From Torymus aiolomorphi (lineage: Eukaryota > Arthropoda > Insecta > Hymenoptera > Torymidae), in assembly GCA_036365515.1 (NCBI GenBank), contig CM070876.1:93877300-93941299 (forward strand): a stretch of 64,000 nt of DNA. The letters are read 5' to 3'. The position numbers were made by a program, and so were the translations under genes. Positions 34,681 to 46,273 of the stretch are shown here, piece after piece. Positions within the stretch are counted from its first letter, which is position 1. The number at the start of each line of letters is the position of its first letter. Below the pieces are notes generated by a model. The model did no database searches, was not told where the DNA came from, and was given only the letters and a program-made list of their open reading frames with translations.

Positions 34681-36613
34681 TTTATAAGTATAAATATTGT
34701 TAATGAATTTATGCAAAAATTTAGTATTCTACATTTAAGTAACTGCAAACCGTCGGGCTCGCCAAGTATGTACGGGAGATTGGAGGACCACCCCTGCTAG
34801 TGTAGCTCTAGACTTCTCTTGTCCTTCCAAGATGCGTAATGTTATAGAAAGTTCAAAATTGAGGAGGAATAATGAAAAATAGTGATGTGTCGGTAACTAT
34901 GTAATTTTTTTATATAGGCTTTGTCTTTTCGTAAATACCTGAAAAAATTCTTATGAATTTTAGAAATAAAAAGAAGGCATTATAGTTATATAATTAAAAT
35001 AATTTTCGCCCACACGGGCGTAAAGTACGTAGGTACTATAATGTTTTGTAGGAGTGTGTGAGCTATTGGGCCTCTTGGGCGTTATGTAGTACTTTATGCC
35101 CGCTGGCTTAATAATTTTGAAGTTACAACGTGGGCGTAAAATGTAATTTTACACGCGAGGTACGAAAAGTTCTTATGGCCGGTACTTGACTATTATTAAT
35201 TGATTTCAGTACTTTCTTGTGTTTAATTTGTATAAAGGAATGAAGAAATTTGAATACATTTCTGAGAACATAGTCATACAGTTTTTCAGAGAATGGTTTG
35301 CATTACTTGACTATCGATAATTGATTTCACAACTTTCGTTTGTTTGACTTGCAGTGAACAATTTGAATGTACTTACATATAATTTGTTGAGCTTACATTG
35401 ACTCAAAGAAGTAAAAGCCTTTTTTACTATAGTATTTATTTAACTTCTTTTAAAAAATCATAAATATTATTTAGATTATACAGAAAAAACTTCTATACTT
35501 GCCTTATTTTATACTTTCGTAGAAAGTTTATTAACAATATTATTATTTGTACAGTCATGAAAAAAATTATTACCATTTGTAGAGAGTTGAATAGGTGAGA
35601 TCAGAATAAATAAAAGGACAATAGACAAATTGTGTTGTTAGAATATATTTAAAAAATTAGTTTTTTAAAGAACGTGTTGATTGCTTTGAAAAAATATTTA
35701 AGCTCTCATTAAAGTGTTTGGTACAGAGGGAGAGAGAGAGAGGAGGAAGAAAGAGAGGGTGGGAGAGTTTAGTAAATAATGTTTGTTAAGTATAAAACTA
35801 TGTAGAATAGTAACCAAACTTATTCTTGCCTATAAGTTTTTACTTTTGTAAAAAATTTTTTTAGAGAGATTTCACAACTTTTTAAGAGTAAAAGTACATT
35901 ATAAATATTGTTTGTTAAGAATATAAAATTACACTTTAATTAATTTCACAACTTTTTTGGGTTTGGCTTTCAGTATCCGCGTGAAAGAAATTTATTTCAA
36001 CTTTAGAAAGCAAAAATTTATTATTTATTCGTAGAATTCCTTTTCATATAATAAAACTTAAATAATTTTTTAGGATATTGTATAGGTTTCGGAAAATAAT
36101 TCTTATGGTTTCCGAAAAAATTCTTATCGTTTGTAAAAGTTTTTGTAAAGTGATTGTAAAGGTTTTGGGAAAGAATTTCTCGTTGCTTGCAAAAGTTTGT
36201 AAAGAATTGTAGAAGTTTTGTAAAATAATTTCTTAATGGATTTTTTAAAAGATGTAGTGATGGACCATTTTTGTAGATATTTTGTAGAGAAAATATAACA
36301 ATGAATAATTTACAGAAATGATTCTGTTATTGAATACTTCATTTTTTAACAAGTTTTCTATTTTTAGGTGTACACAAATGTTCATACACATAGTTGAAAA
36401 AAGTACCATTACACTAATTTATATTATGGTCTCATGTACTATATATTATATTCTCAGAACAGATGGCTCCTCTGAAACATTTGGCGCCCCTCACCATAAG
36501 CCAATCATTAATTATATTATTTTCAACACTTGGATTTGTTGAAGTTTTCACTAGAAAACACTTGAATTAATAACCCATCAGACACATCTTGCAAAATTAA
36601 AAACAAAAGTTTA
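34681..36613. other. AT-rich stretch, no gene seen
   Basis: A degenerate segment containing TTGATTTC and ACTTTC occurs at 35198 and 35310 and more weakly near 35940. A GA-rich run lies at 35725-35768. The ORF at 36318-36542 has no recognisable domain. Confidence 0.55.
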
Positions 36614-37470
36614 AGAATCTGATATCTTGTCTGTACATTTTTCTGACATGAAACACAATTAGGCAATTTTATTTTTAGCTCTTAACCAGAAATTTAGGTA
36701 ATTTTTTTATTGCACAAAACATTTTATTATAACTTGAAACTCGCACTGACATTTTACTTGAATTATATTATATATATTTATGAACACTGATTAGGTGTCA
36801 TTTTTATCAACAATACAATATTACAAAAAACATTTTATTATATCTGATCTGAAAACTTGCACTGACTTCACTATAATTATATTATATATTTATAAACACT
36901 GATTACTTTTTAAGAATACAATAAAATATTCGTATCGGGTAGATAGATCACTACGTTACTTTTTATCAGTAAGATTCTAATCAGTCTAGAAAAGTACAGG
37001 CTGAGCTTATTCCATAAGTTTTCAAAAAAATTCACCAGCTTGAATATGATTTATTAAAATCACTATTACCTTTTTTATTTTGATTAATTTTACATTTGAC
37101 GTGTTATTGCATTACACTTTTATGTATCTGATATCTTGTCTGTACATTTTTCTGACATGAAACACTATTAGGCAATTTTATTTTTAGCTCTTAACCAGTA
37201 ATTTAGTTTATTTTTATTACACAAAACATTTTATTATAACTGGAAACTCGCACTGATATTTCACTTGAATTACATTATATTTATGAACACTGATTAGATA
37301 TCATTTTTATCAACAATACAATAATGTAGTATTTGTATCGGGCAGATCACTATGTTACTTGTCATTAGTGAGTTTCCAACAGTGTCTCAAGAAAAGCACA
37401 CGCTGAGCTTGTTCCATAAATCTTCAAAAAACTCCATCAGCTCTAATGAACTAGATAGATGATCTTCTAT
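36614..37470. repeat. Tandem duplication, period about 515 bp
   Basis: CTGATATCTTGTCTGTACAT begins both halves (36619 and 37126). ACAAAACATTTTATTATAAC and ACTCGCACTGA recur in each, with an extra partial copy near 36828. AAAAGTACAGGCTGAGCTTA and its variant mark the end of each half. Confidence 0.75.
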
Positions 37471-38840
37471 TAAAATCACAATTTTCTTATTTTATTTCGA
37501 AGAACTAATTTTTAAATTAAGTTTTCTCAAAATAATGAACCATCAATTAATGTCACTAGTAAAATATTTGGTAATATATTCTTTGACGCATTGACCTGTA
37601 TAACGAACTTCATCAATTTTTAGTGTGTTTATTTGTTTTTATTTGCATTCTAAGCAAAGAACGGAGTGAAGCCGGAGTCTGAATGAATTAACGTAACTCA
37701 AAATATTAATATAAACCAACAACTACAATGTTTTGAGAAAGTTCCACAAAATTTATTATTTCAAATTTGATATTTACACTCCTATTACACTAAAATTGCA
37801 TTTTTTCATTTCAAAGATACGAATACTTCTGATCTTGCATTTCACTATTTCCATGTTTTAATTTGACAGACATGTGTAAACTTCTGATCTTGCATCTCAC
37901 TATTTCCATGTTTTAATTTGACAGACTTGTGTAATAATGTATTATACAATTTATGTATTTTAATGAACTCTTCTATGTTACAGACTATTTAATCATGATC
38001 TGCGTGTCAATAATCCTTACGTTCTGATACTCTGTAATTCTTGTATAGATAACTTTTTGAAATTATTATCTGAATCTTGTGTAGAAAAATATTTACTGGT
38101 GACATCTCTGAATCATGTTGACATCTCTTACCATGAACAAATCATAAATTAGATTAGCTGAGCACTTTTATTCGTTGAAATTTTCACAATAACACATCAT
38201 TTTCGCTTTTTCAGTAATTCAATTTTCGTTTGTCATAATATCTTTTAATTGGTGCTTGAGTAAATATGTACTACAGCACAGCACTGATATCGACTAAATT
38301 TCTTGAAGTAGACAAATTGTTTTTAAACCAAGGCTCGGACAAATATTTCAAATAAGTATCATAAATTTTTGAAGTTTTCACTAGAAACCACTTGACTTAA
38401 AAATCCATCATTGTTAGACATCTTGTAAAATTGAAAACAAACAGTTTATGAACAAAGAACCATTGTGAGAGAAAAGCTTTTTCGGCATTCTTTTATAGTA
38501 AGAAATACTAGCAATTGTAGCCTATGAAGAGCTTGCCGATGCAATGAGAGGTTACTGGCATTACTACTGGTGCTACCTTCGATAAGAATCTATTCCAGAG
38601 CTCAAAGTCTGTGAGAATTGTATAATCTGAAAATGGAAAAAATTTCACAAAGTGTCTAGTTTTTGCTTTTATTTTAAGAATATATTTATGAAAAATAAAC
38701 TTTTCAAAACTTGCATTCTAATTCAAGTTCTACCCTTTTCATAATACCTTTTGCACACTTTCTGTGCAATACTGAAAATATAAACTATGTTCTTCTTCTC
38801 ACGTCAAACACTATCAAGTTCGAACCATCGCCTAATCTAC
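37471..38840. other. AT-rich stretch with a 56-bp tandem duplication
   Basis: CTTCTGATCTTGCAT to TTTGACAGAC is doubled at 37826-37932. No gene otherwise recognised. Confidence 0.55.
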
Positions 38841-39723
38841 TACTTTCTCCCCACAGAGATGTGATACACCCGCTGGCGGAACACCTTACCTTGGTTGCAG
38901 AAGTGCTATCAGGCAAGCATTAAATAAGCAAGGGATAGCAAACGACACAATTGACATCATCTCTCAGTCTATCACAGAATCAACAATAAAACAGTATAAC
39001 ACAGCACTCAGATACTGGTGGTAGTTTTGCGCGGAAAGGGAGCAAGACCCCTTCTCCACGGGGGAGAAGACAGTGCTTGCTTGTCTCACTAAGAAATTTA
39101 AAGAAGGTGCAGCTTACGGTACACTAAACACCATGAGATCTGCCATTGCTCTGATCAACACTCGCTTCACATCACAGAGCTCTCACATGCAGCGGTTCTT
39201 CAAAGGAGCATTTAACCTAAGACCTTCCACCCCCAAGTACTGCGATACCTGGGGTGTAGGAATTGTACTGGAGAAAATAGAGTCACGGGAACCAACAGCA
39301 CAACTGAAATCACGACAACTAGCCTTGAAAGTCGTAATGCTATTGGCACGAGTAACTGCCTTTAGAGTACAATCCATATCACTGATAAAAATAGAAAATA
39401 TTAAAATACTAAACAGAGGCTTAGAAATCAGGATAACGGACAGAATCAAGACATCCAAACCAGGAGCGTGTCAACCATATGCCTTTCTGCCTTTCTTTGA
39501 GAACTCAACCCTCTGTGTAGCAAAATCTGTACAACGATACATGGAAATAACAGAAAACATCAGGGGAAACGAATCAAAGCTGCTAATCTCCTTTAAAAGA
39601 CCACACCAAAATGTAGGATCACAAACACTAAGCCGCTGGATCAGACTAGTCATGCGGGAGGCAGGCATAGAAGAGTACTACACAGCACATGTCTTAAACA
39701 TCTTAGTTGTAGCTAATTCCTAA
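38841..39723 (+). pseudogene. DIRS-like tyrosine recombinase fragment
   Basis: The sequence reads as the recombinase of DIRS-type retrotransposons: SPHRDVIHPLAEHLTLV first, then TESTIKQYNTALRYWW, interrupted by TAG near 39021, then a frame from 39073 with YGTLNTMRSAIALINT, ARVTAFRVQSISLIKIENI (the Arg-box region), RIKTSKPGA, and SQTLSRWIRLVMREAGI. The family's last box, normally H-x-x-R followed by the catalytic Tyr, is not readable; the frame ends TAHVLNILVVANS. A frame change near 38915 is also needed. No RT domain or split repeats are seen around it, so only a fragment survives. Confidence 0.78.
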
Positions 39724-40837
39724 CAGCTTTTGTCATATTTTAATAATCTATTGGATGTATATGCATTGGAAAATTAAATCAGGATATTTCTACGTTATTT
39801 TCTTGTAGATGACTCTTCTAGATTTCCATTTCTTCAGGCAGTTGTTTATAATACTATTGCCAACATATGGATAAACAACATTAGTTTTAAAATTCAAATT
39901 ACTGAAATAAGAGAAAAATCCGTAAAAGTGATTTTGAAAACTTGTATTTACAGGAGCTACAAGAAATGTTTCAAAAAATCCACATTCACAATCTAAATAA
40001 GATAATTTTCTAAATATAATATCTTACCAGCAACTATTTTAGATCTATTTTCTATTTCCTGCAGTATATTTTACTGGAAAGCCCATGGTATTTGTGTTAC
40101 AAAAACAAGTCATTTCATAACGAGCCAACTAAAATTTCCATTGTTTATTTTATAACATTTACTCACATAGAATATGAACTCATTGCAGGGATTCTTGTTA
40201 TATTGATGTAATATTCATTCTGGTTCCGATTATCTGATTTCTTAATGAAAATTTATACTCTGTGTCAACTAACTGTACAAAATGCATATTATTGTCCACC
40301 ATTATCTTCTAATATAGTCCTTATTATAGATTTTTTCCAATTCACTTGAAGATTTAAACATTTCTTGAGATTCACATGGATATATACAAGATTTCGTTAG
40401 CATATTCAATGATTTTGATAAACTTGTATAATTAAAATAATAATAATAATAATTATTAATGAACTCTTCTTTGTTAAAAAGTATTTTTTAAACAGTGATC
40501 TATGTATTTACTTGGTAATATAAAATATAATATCCTTACATTTTCTGATATAATCTGTAAAATAAAAACAAGACTTCACAAAGTAACAATACTTATAAAC
40601 ATTATTGAGATTTATAACTTTATAATAAAAGTTTACTACTTATCTGATTATAATATTGCTATTGCCCATTGATTGTCACAGCTGCTTATATAGGTTATAT
40701 TTTTCCAAATTAACTCCAAAATTCAAAATGAAATAATAATTTATACACCAACTATCATCATGATCTACTTGTCAATGATAAAAAATTTTCATCCCATGAC
40801 GATGCATATACTTAATTAATATAAATAGGTAATAATA
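39724..40837. other. AT-rich stretch, nothing recognised
   Basis: No ORF, no inverted repeat of note. A short TAA run lies at 40430-40460. Confidence 0.6.
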
Positions 40838-40847
40838 TATATATATG

Positions 40848-40927
<80 letters not shown>
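40838..40927. repeat. TA microsatellite
   Basis: About 90 bp of nearly pure TA. It borders the dispersed repeat that follows. A second TA tract lies at 41158-41200. Confidence 0.97.
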
Positions 40928-40930
<3 letters not shown>

Positions 40931-41157
40931 CTCGAAAGGGGTTTATAAAGCCCGTTTTTTTATATATAGGAGTTTATCGAGTCCGATTTTGATTATGCAG
41001 CCCGGGCTTCATAATATTTCTAAATCTAGAGGTTTATGCGGCCCGACCTAGAGTCTATAACCCCAGGGTCCATTATTTCTTTAGTCACTTGCCATAGGGA
41101 ACTCTGAGCTGTAGGTACTAATATACAGTCTTGGGCTACATAAACCCCGATAAGTAT
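40928..41157 (+). repeat. TA-flanked dispersed repeat, copy 3
   Basis: About 230 bp between TA runs. It carries ATTATTTCTTTAGTCACTTG and CCCGGGCTTCATAA, the reverse complements of segments in copy 1 (2350-2590). Confidence 0.65.
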
Positions 41158-42193
41158 ATATATATATAATATATATATATAATATATATAGAGTAGACAG
41201 TTCGTCCAACAGGCATGCGCATACCATAAAATATATATATATATATATATACAGCGTGTCCAAAAAGTCTGGAAACACCCAAATAATTTCTCAGCTGAAT
41301 TACTATTGGAAAATGTTAAGGTCGCCTTTGTAGTAATTTTTTATGAGGAATCCAATGGTGACCTTGGATTCGACCTTGGACCTCATTTTTGAGGTTATTT
41401 CAAGGTCAACCTCATTTTTTTAAATGGTAACCCCTATTTTTTATAGCGGAATCTGAAAGAGCGGAAAATTTTACGTCCGGATATGTATTAAGGTATGAGG
41501 TTGAGGTTGCCCCCAGAGGTCAAATTGAGGTCAAAGTATGATTTCTTAAAAATTTCGCGAGTTCAGTGGTAAAACAAAACAAACAAAGGTAAGGTTTGGT
41601 AAGTTCGAACGAAGACTTGAAGGTGACCTCTGATTCGACCTTGAACCTCATTTTGAGCCTCATTTTTGAGGTTATTTCGAGGTCAACCTCATTTTTTTAA
41701 ATGGTAACCCCTATTTTTTAGCGGAATCGGAAAGAGTGTGAAACTTTACGTCCAAACATGTACTCAGAACATAGTTCAAGAAGGACCTTGACGTTCATTT
41801 GAAGGTCATTTAAACTTAATGACGGTCTGATCTTGTGTAAACTTTTTAATTTTTTTAAACAGTCTAACATCTTATTTCAAGTGCTCGAATTATTTTCCAT
41901 CCACTTTTTGATAGTAACCTAATCGATGATCGAAAACACCAACAGTATTTTTGATCATTTCAGTAGGAATGAGAGCTGATTCATTGTAAAATTTTTTGAA
42001 GCGTTTAAATATTGAACATTGTTACTTGTTATTTTTCGTATGGTTAGAGTGACAATAAACTATTATTCATTCCATAACCACCACAGAAAAGGGTTGGTCA
42101 TCTTTCAAACATATTTTTTGAAAATTAAAAGTTCTTTTTATTTTCAACTCAAAAAGTATTTTTGGATAAGGTCTACTACGAAGAGTAATAAAA

Positions 42194-43268
42194 ATGAACA
42201 AACTCACTGATAGAGAAAGAATAACGATTCTCATGATGAGAGGTTGGGGACACATGCAGCGATCTTATAGGGCCGTAAGAGATATTTTTAATGCTTCATT
42301 TAGGGTTGGTGGAACTCCACTATCATTTTCAACAGTTCAAAAACTGTTAGAAGGTTTGAAAATACCGGCACTATCAGCGATTTACCTCGATCAGGCAGAC
42401 CAATGTCAGCAGGTAACGAAGAGAAATCTTTAGATGTTGTGTTAACATTCACCGAAGATCCGCATACTTCCGTTCATAGAGCTGCTCAAGTGCACGAAAT
42501 AAGTAAATCATCTATTCATAACATACTAAAGAGAGAGAGTTCCATCCATTTAAAGTAACGCTAATACACAAGTTAAATGAAGATGATTTCGATCGTCGCG
42601 TTGAATTCTGTGATGATATGATGGCACGCATCGTACAAAATCCAAATTTTCCATCAAATATAGTCTTCTCAGATGAAGCTACATTTCAACTTGACTCAAG
42701 CGTAAATAGGCATAACTGTAGATATTGGGCAGTTGAAAACCCTCATTGGGCAAGAGAAGCCAAGTCACAATATCCACAAAAATTAAATGTCTGGGCTGGA
42801 ATATTAAATAATAGGATTATAGGACCATTTTTTATTGATGGCAATTTAAATGCAGAAAAGTATGAAACTATGTTGCGGAATCAAATTGTTCCTGCTATAA
42901 GAGAAATAGCTGGAGAGGACTTTAATAACACATGGTATCAACAGGACGGTGCAGCAGCTCATTATGCACGAAACGTTCGCACATACTTAGATACAGTATT
43001 CATTAATCGATGGATAGGACGAAGAGGTGCAATTGAATGGCCAGCTAGGTTCCCCGATTTAACGCCTCTAGATTATTTCTATTGGGGTTATCTGAAGGAT
43101 CGTGTATTCAAAACAAAACCCTTAAACTTAGATGAATTACGTGAAAGGATCATTGATGAATCAGCTCTCATTCCTACTGAAATGATTGAAAATGCTGTTG
43201 GTGCTTTCTATCATCGATTAGGTTACTGTCAAGAAATGAATGGAGAACAGTTCGAGCACTTGAAATAA
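42194..43268 (+). pseudogene. Mariner-like transposase, frameshifted but nearly full length
   Basis: The ATG at 42194 opens an N-terminal helix-turn-helix (LTDRERITILMMRGWG and LSFSTVQKLLEG). Reading then moves to another frame near 42390, where GRPMSAGNEEK (an AT-hook-like GRP) and VHRAAQVHEISKSSIHNIL (second helix-turn-helix) appear, and again near 42535. From 42618 the catalytic part is open: FSDEA (first Asp), QQDGA (second Asp), and FPDLTPLDYFYWG with the third Asp 41 residues after the second by hand count. It is about 358 codons, the usual size. It is more complete than the copy at 12360. The two frame changes make it inactive as read. Confidence 0.88.
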
Positions 43269-43295
43269 GATGTTATACTGTTTAAAAAATCAAAT

Positions 43296-43492
43296 GTGAG
43301 AGGCAAGGGGACTCACGTAAATCAAGCGCCCCATCGTGAGAGGCAAGGGGACTCACGTAAATCAAGCACCCCATCGTGAGAGGCAAGGGGACTCACGTAA
43401 ATCAAGCGCCCCATCGTGAGAGGCAAGGGGACTCACGTAAATCAAGCACCCCATCGTGAGAGGCAAGGGGACTCACGTAAATCAAGCACCCC
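43296..43492 (+). repeat. Five 40-bp subterminal repeats
   Basis: Units of GTGAGAGGCAAGGGGACTCA with CGTAAATCAAGCRCCCCATC. The first half is the same motif as in the mariner-like element at 11668-14182. Each unit has a GTGAG...CTCAC dyad. Confidence 0.9.
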
Positions 43493-44235
43493 AAAGGGAA
43501 CAGATTTTACTACGTCCACGTCGTTGTTCCTGGGTAACGCTAAATGTAAAAAATTGAACTTGACATGACTTTTAAGGACAATGTCAAGGTCACCATTAGA
43601 TTTCTCGTTGAAAACTACTAAAGAATTAACCTCGCTCAGTGTGATAAAAAGTTTACACAAGATCAGACCGTCATTAAGTTTAAATGACCTTCAAATGAAC
43701 GTCAAGGTCCTTCTTGAACTATGTTCTGAGTACATGTTTGGACGTAAAGTTTCACACTCTTTCCGATTCCGCTAAAAAATAGGGGTTACCATTTAAAAAA
43801 TGAGGTTGACCTCGAAATAACCTCAAAATCAGGCTCAAAATGAGGTTCAAGGTCGAATCAGAGGTCACCTTCAAGTCTTCGTTCGAACTTACCAAACCTT
43901 ACCTTTGTTTGTTTTGTTTTACCACTGAACTCGCGAAATTTTTAAGAAATCATACTTTGACCTCAATTTGACCTCTGGGGGTAACCTCAACCTCATACCT
44001 TAATACATATCCGACGTAAAATTTTCCGCTCTTTCAGATTCCGCTATAAAAAATAGGGGTTACCATTTAAAAAAATGAGGTTGACCTTGAAATAACCTCA
44101 AAAATGAGGTCCAAGGTCGAATCCAAGGTCACCATTGGATTCCTCGTAAAAAATTACTACAAAGGCGACCTTAGCATTTTCCAATAGTAATTCAGCTGAG
44201 AAATTATTTGGGTGTTTCCAGACTTTTTGGACACG

Positions 44236-44238
<3 letters not shown>

Positions 44239-44269
<31 letters not shown>

Positions 44270-44639
44270 CATCACAGGAAGGCGGGAAAACCGGATGTGA
44301 GGCTAAGTCCCATGGAGAAAGTTAAGAATCTGAAAGTCGACATAAAAAAATTCAGTTCTTTATATCTTTTGAACGAGATAAACATTTTAAATAAAATCTT
44401 CTGTGTTAAGTAGAACAATTAAATGGCTTTCGATTCAGAGTAATGTTAAAAAAACTAAAGCAAAACGTATATATATAAATATATATATATATATAGGCGC
44501 ATTGATTTCGTGTACACCCATTTCAATGTATGAGTATCACCGGTCGCTCCTTTAGGCTTCTTCTATACTTGCCTTCGGAGCGCTCCCGCGCTCCTTGATA
44601 CGATACCTGAATATAATTGGATAGTTATACTATAGACGA
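44239..44639. other. TA tracts and unassigned sequence
   Basis: TA runs at 44239-44267 and 44468-44500 surround unassigned sequence. The tract CCTTCGGAGCGCTCCCGCGC at 44572 is locally GC-rich. No gene. Confidence 0.55.
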
Positions 44640-46216
44640 CTGTCAGCCCGTTGAACTCAAGTAGACGGGGGATATGAGATCCACGCATATAAGGGAGTCA
44701 TATAGATATGAAAAAATAAGCAAAACGATTATTTAAATAATTTTTAAACCTAAGTAGCCGGGGAATGCGAGGTCCACGCATATAAGGGAGTCATGAAGAC
44801 ACACAACAATAAGCATACCGATTATTTAAATAGCTTTTAAACCCAAGTAGGCGGGGGTATGAGGTCCACGCACATAAGGGAGTCATGTAGACATGAAAAA
44901 ATAAGCATAACGATTATTTAAATAGCTTTTAAACCCAAGTAGCCGGGGGACGCGAGGTCCACGAATGTAATGGAGTCATGAAGACATGAAACAATAAGCA
45001 AAACGATTATTTAAATAATTTTTAAACCCAAGTAGACGGGGCACGCGAGGTCCAGGCATATAAGAGTCATAAAGACATGAAACAATAAGCAAGACTATTA
45101 TTTAAATAATTTTTAAACCAAAGTAGCCGGGGAACGCGAGATCTACACATGTGAGGGAGTCACGTAGACATGAAAAAATATGCAAAGCGATTATTTAAAT
45201 AATTTTTAAACCCAAGTAGCCGGGGAACGCGAAGTCCACGCATATAAGGGAGTCATGAAGACATACAACAATAAGCAAACCGATTATTTAAATAGCTTTT
45301 AAACCCAAGTAGGCGGGGGATATGAGGACCACGCACATAAGGGAGTGATGTAGACATGAAAAAATAAGCATAACGATTATTTAAATAGATTTTAAACCCA
45401 AGTAGCTGGGGGACGCGAGGTCCACGAATGTAAGGAAGTCATGAAGACATGAAAAAATATGCAAAACGATAATTTAAATAATTTTTAAACCCAAGTAGCC
45501 GGGGTAGGCGAGGTCCACGCATATAAGGGAGTCATGAAGACATAAAACTATAAGCAAAACGATTATTTAAATAATTTTTAAACCAAAGTTGCCGGGAGAT
45601 ATGGGGTCCACGCATATAAGGGAGTGATGTAGACATGAAAAAATCAGCAAATCGATTATTTAAATAGCTTTTAAACCCAAGTAGGCGGTGGATTTGAGGT
45701 CCATGCATATAAGGGAGTCATGTAGATATGAAAAAATAAGCAAGACGATTATTTAAATAATTTTTAAACCCAAGTAGGCGGGGGATATGAGGTCCATCCA
45801 TATAAGGGAGTCATGTAGACATGAAAAAATAAGCATAAAGATTATTTAAATAGCTTTTAAAACCAAGTAGCCGGGGGACGCGAGGTCCACGAATGTAAGG
45901 GAGTCATGAAGACATAAAACAATAAGCAAAACGATTATTTAAATAATTTTTAAACCCAAGTAGACGGGGCACGCGAGGTCCAGGCATATAAGAGTCATAA
46001 AGACATCAAACAATAAGCAAGACTATTATTTAAATATTTTTTAAACCAAAGTAGCCGGGGGACGCGAGATCTACACATGTGAGGGAGTCACGTAGACATG
46101 AAAAAATATGCAAAGCGATTATTTAAATAATTTTTAAATCCAAGTGCCGGAAGACGCGAGGTCCACGCGTATAAGGGCGTCATGTAGACATGAAAAAATA
46201 AGCAAAACGATTATTT
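44640..46216 (-). repeat. Satellite array, 93-bp unit, about 17 copies
   Basis: Units contain GATTATTTAAATAATTTTTA, AACCCAAGTAGCCGGGGGAC, GAGGTCCACGCATATAAGGG and GAGTCATGTAGACATGAAAA. AAGTAG landmarks recur near 44659, 44750, 44844, 44937, 45031 and so on to 46143. Variant units (GGTCCACGAATGTAA, then CCAGGCATATAAGAGTC, then ATCTACACATGTGAGG) appear in the same order at 44957-45190 and 45892-46110, a period of about 930 bp (ten units). The reverse complement of the unit aligns with the old array at 5630-6980, hence the minus label. Confidence 0.92.
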
Positions 46217-46272
46217 ACACACACAAACGCTCGCACGCACGCACGCACGCACGCACACACATGCACGCACAT
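46217..46272. repeat. CA/CG microsatellite
   Basis: ACACACA and CACGCACG runs between the satellite and the next ORF. Confidence 0.92.
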
Positions 46273-46273
46273 T

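Larger units (their letters stand above)
41252..44238 (+). mobile_element. Second mariner-like element (DD41D), long inverted ends
   Basis: The ends AGCGTGTCCAAAAAGTCTGG and its complement sit between TA runs, which obscure the TA duplication. The arms pair over about 600 bp (41252-41860 with 43650-44238). The left arm has an internal duplication with TTTTTAAATGGTAACCCC twice (41420, 41700). Between transposase and right arm are five 40-bp repeats, then a block ACTACGTCCACGTCGTTGTT shared with the first mariner-like element. Confidence 0.9.
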
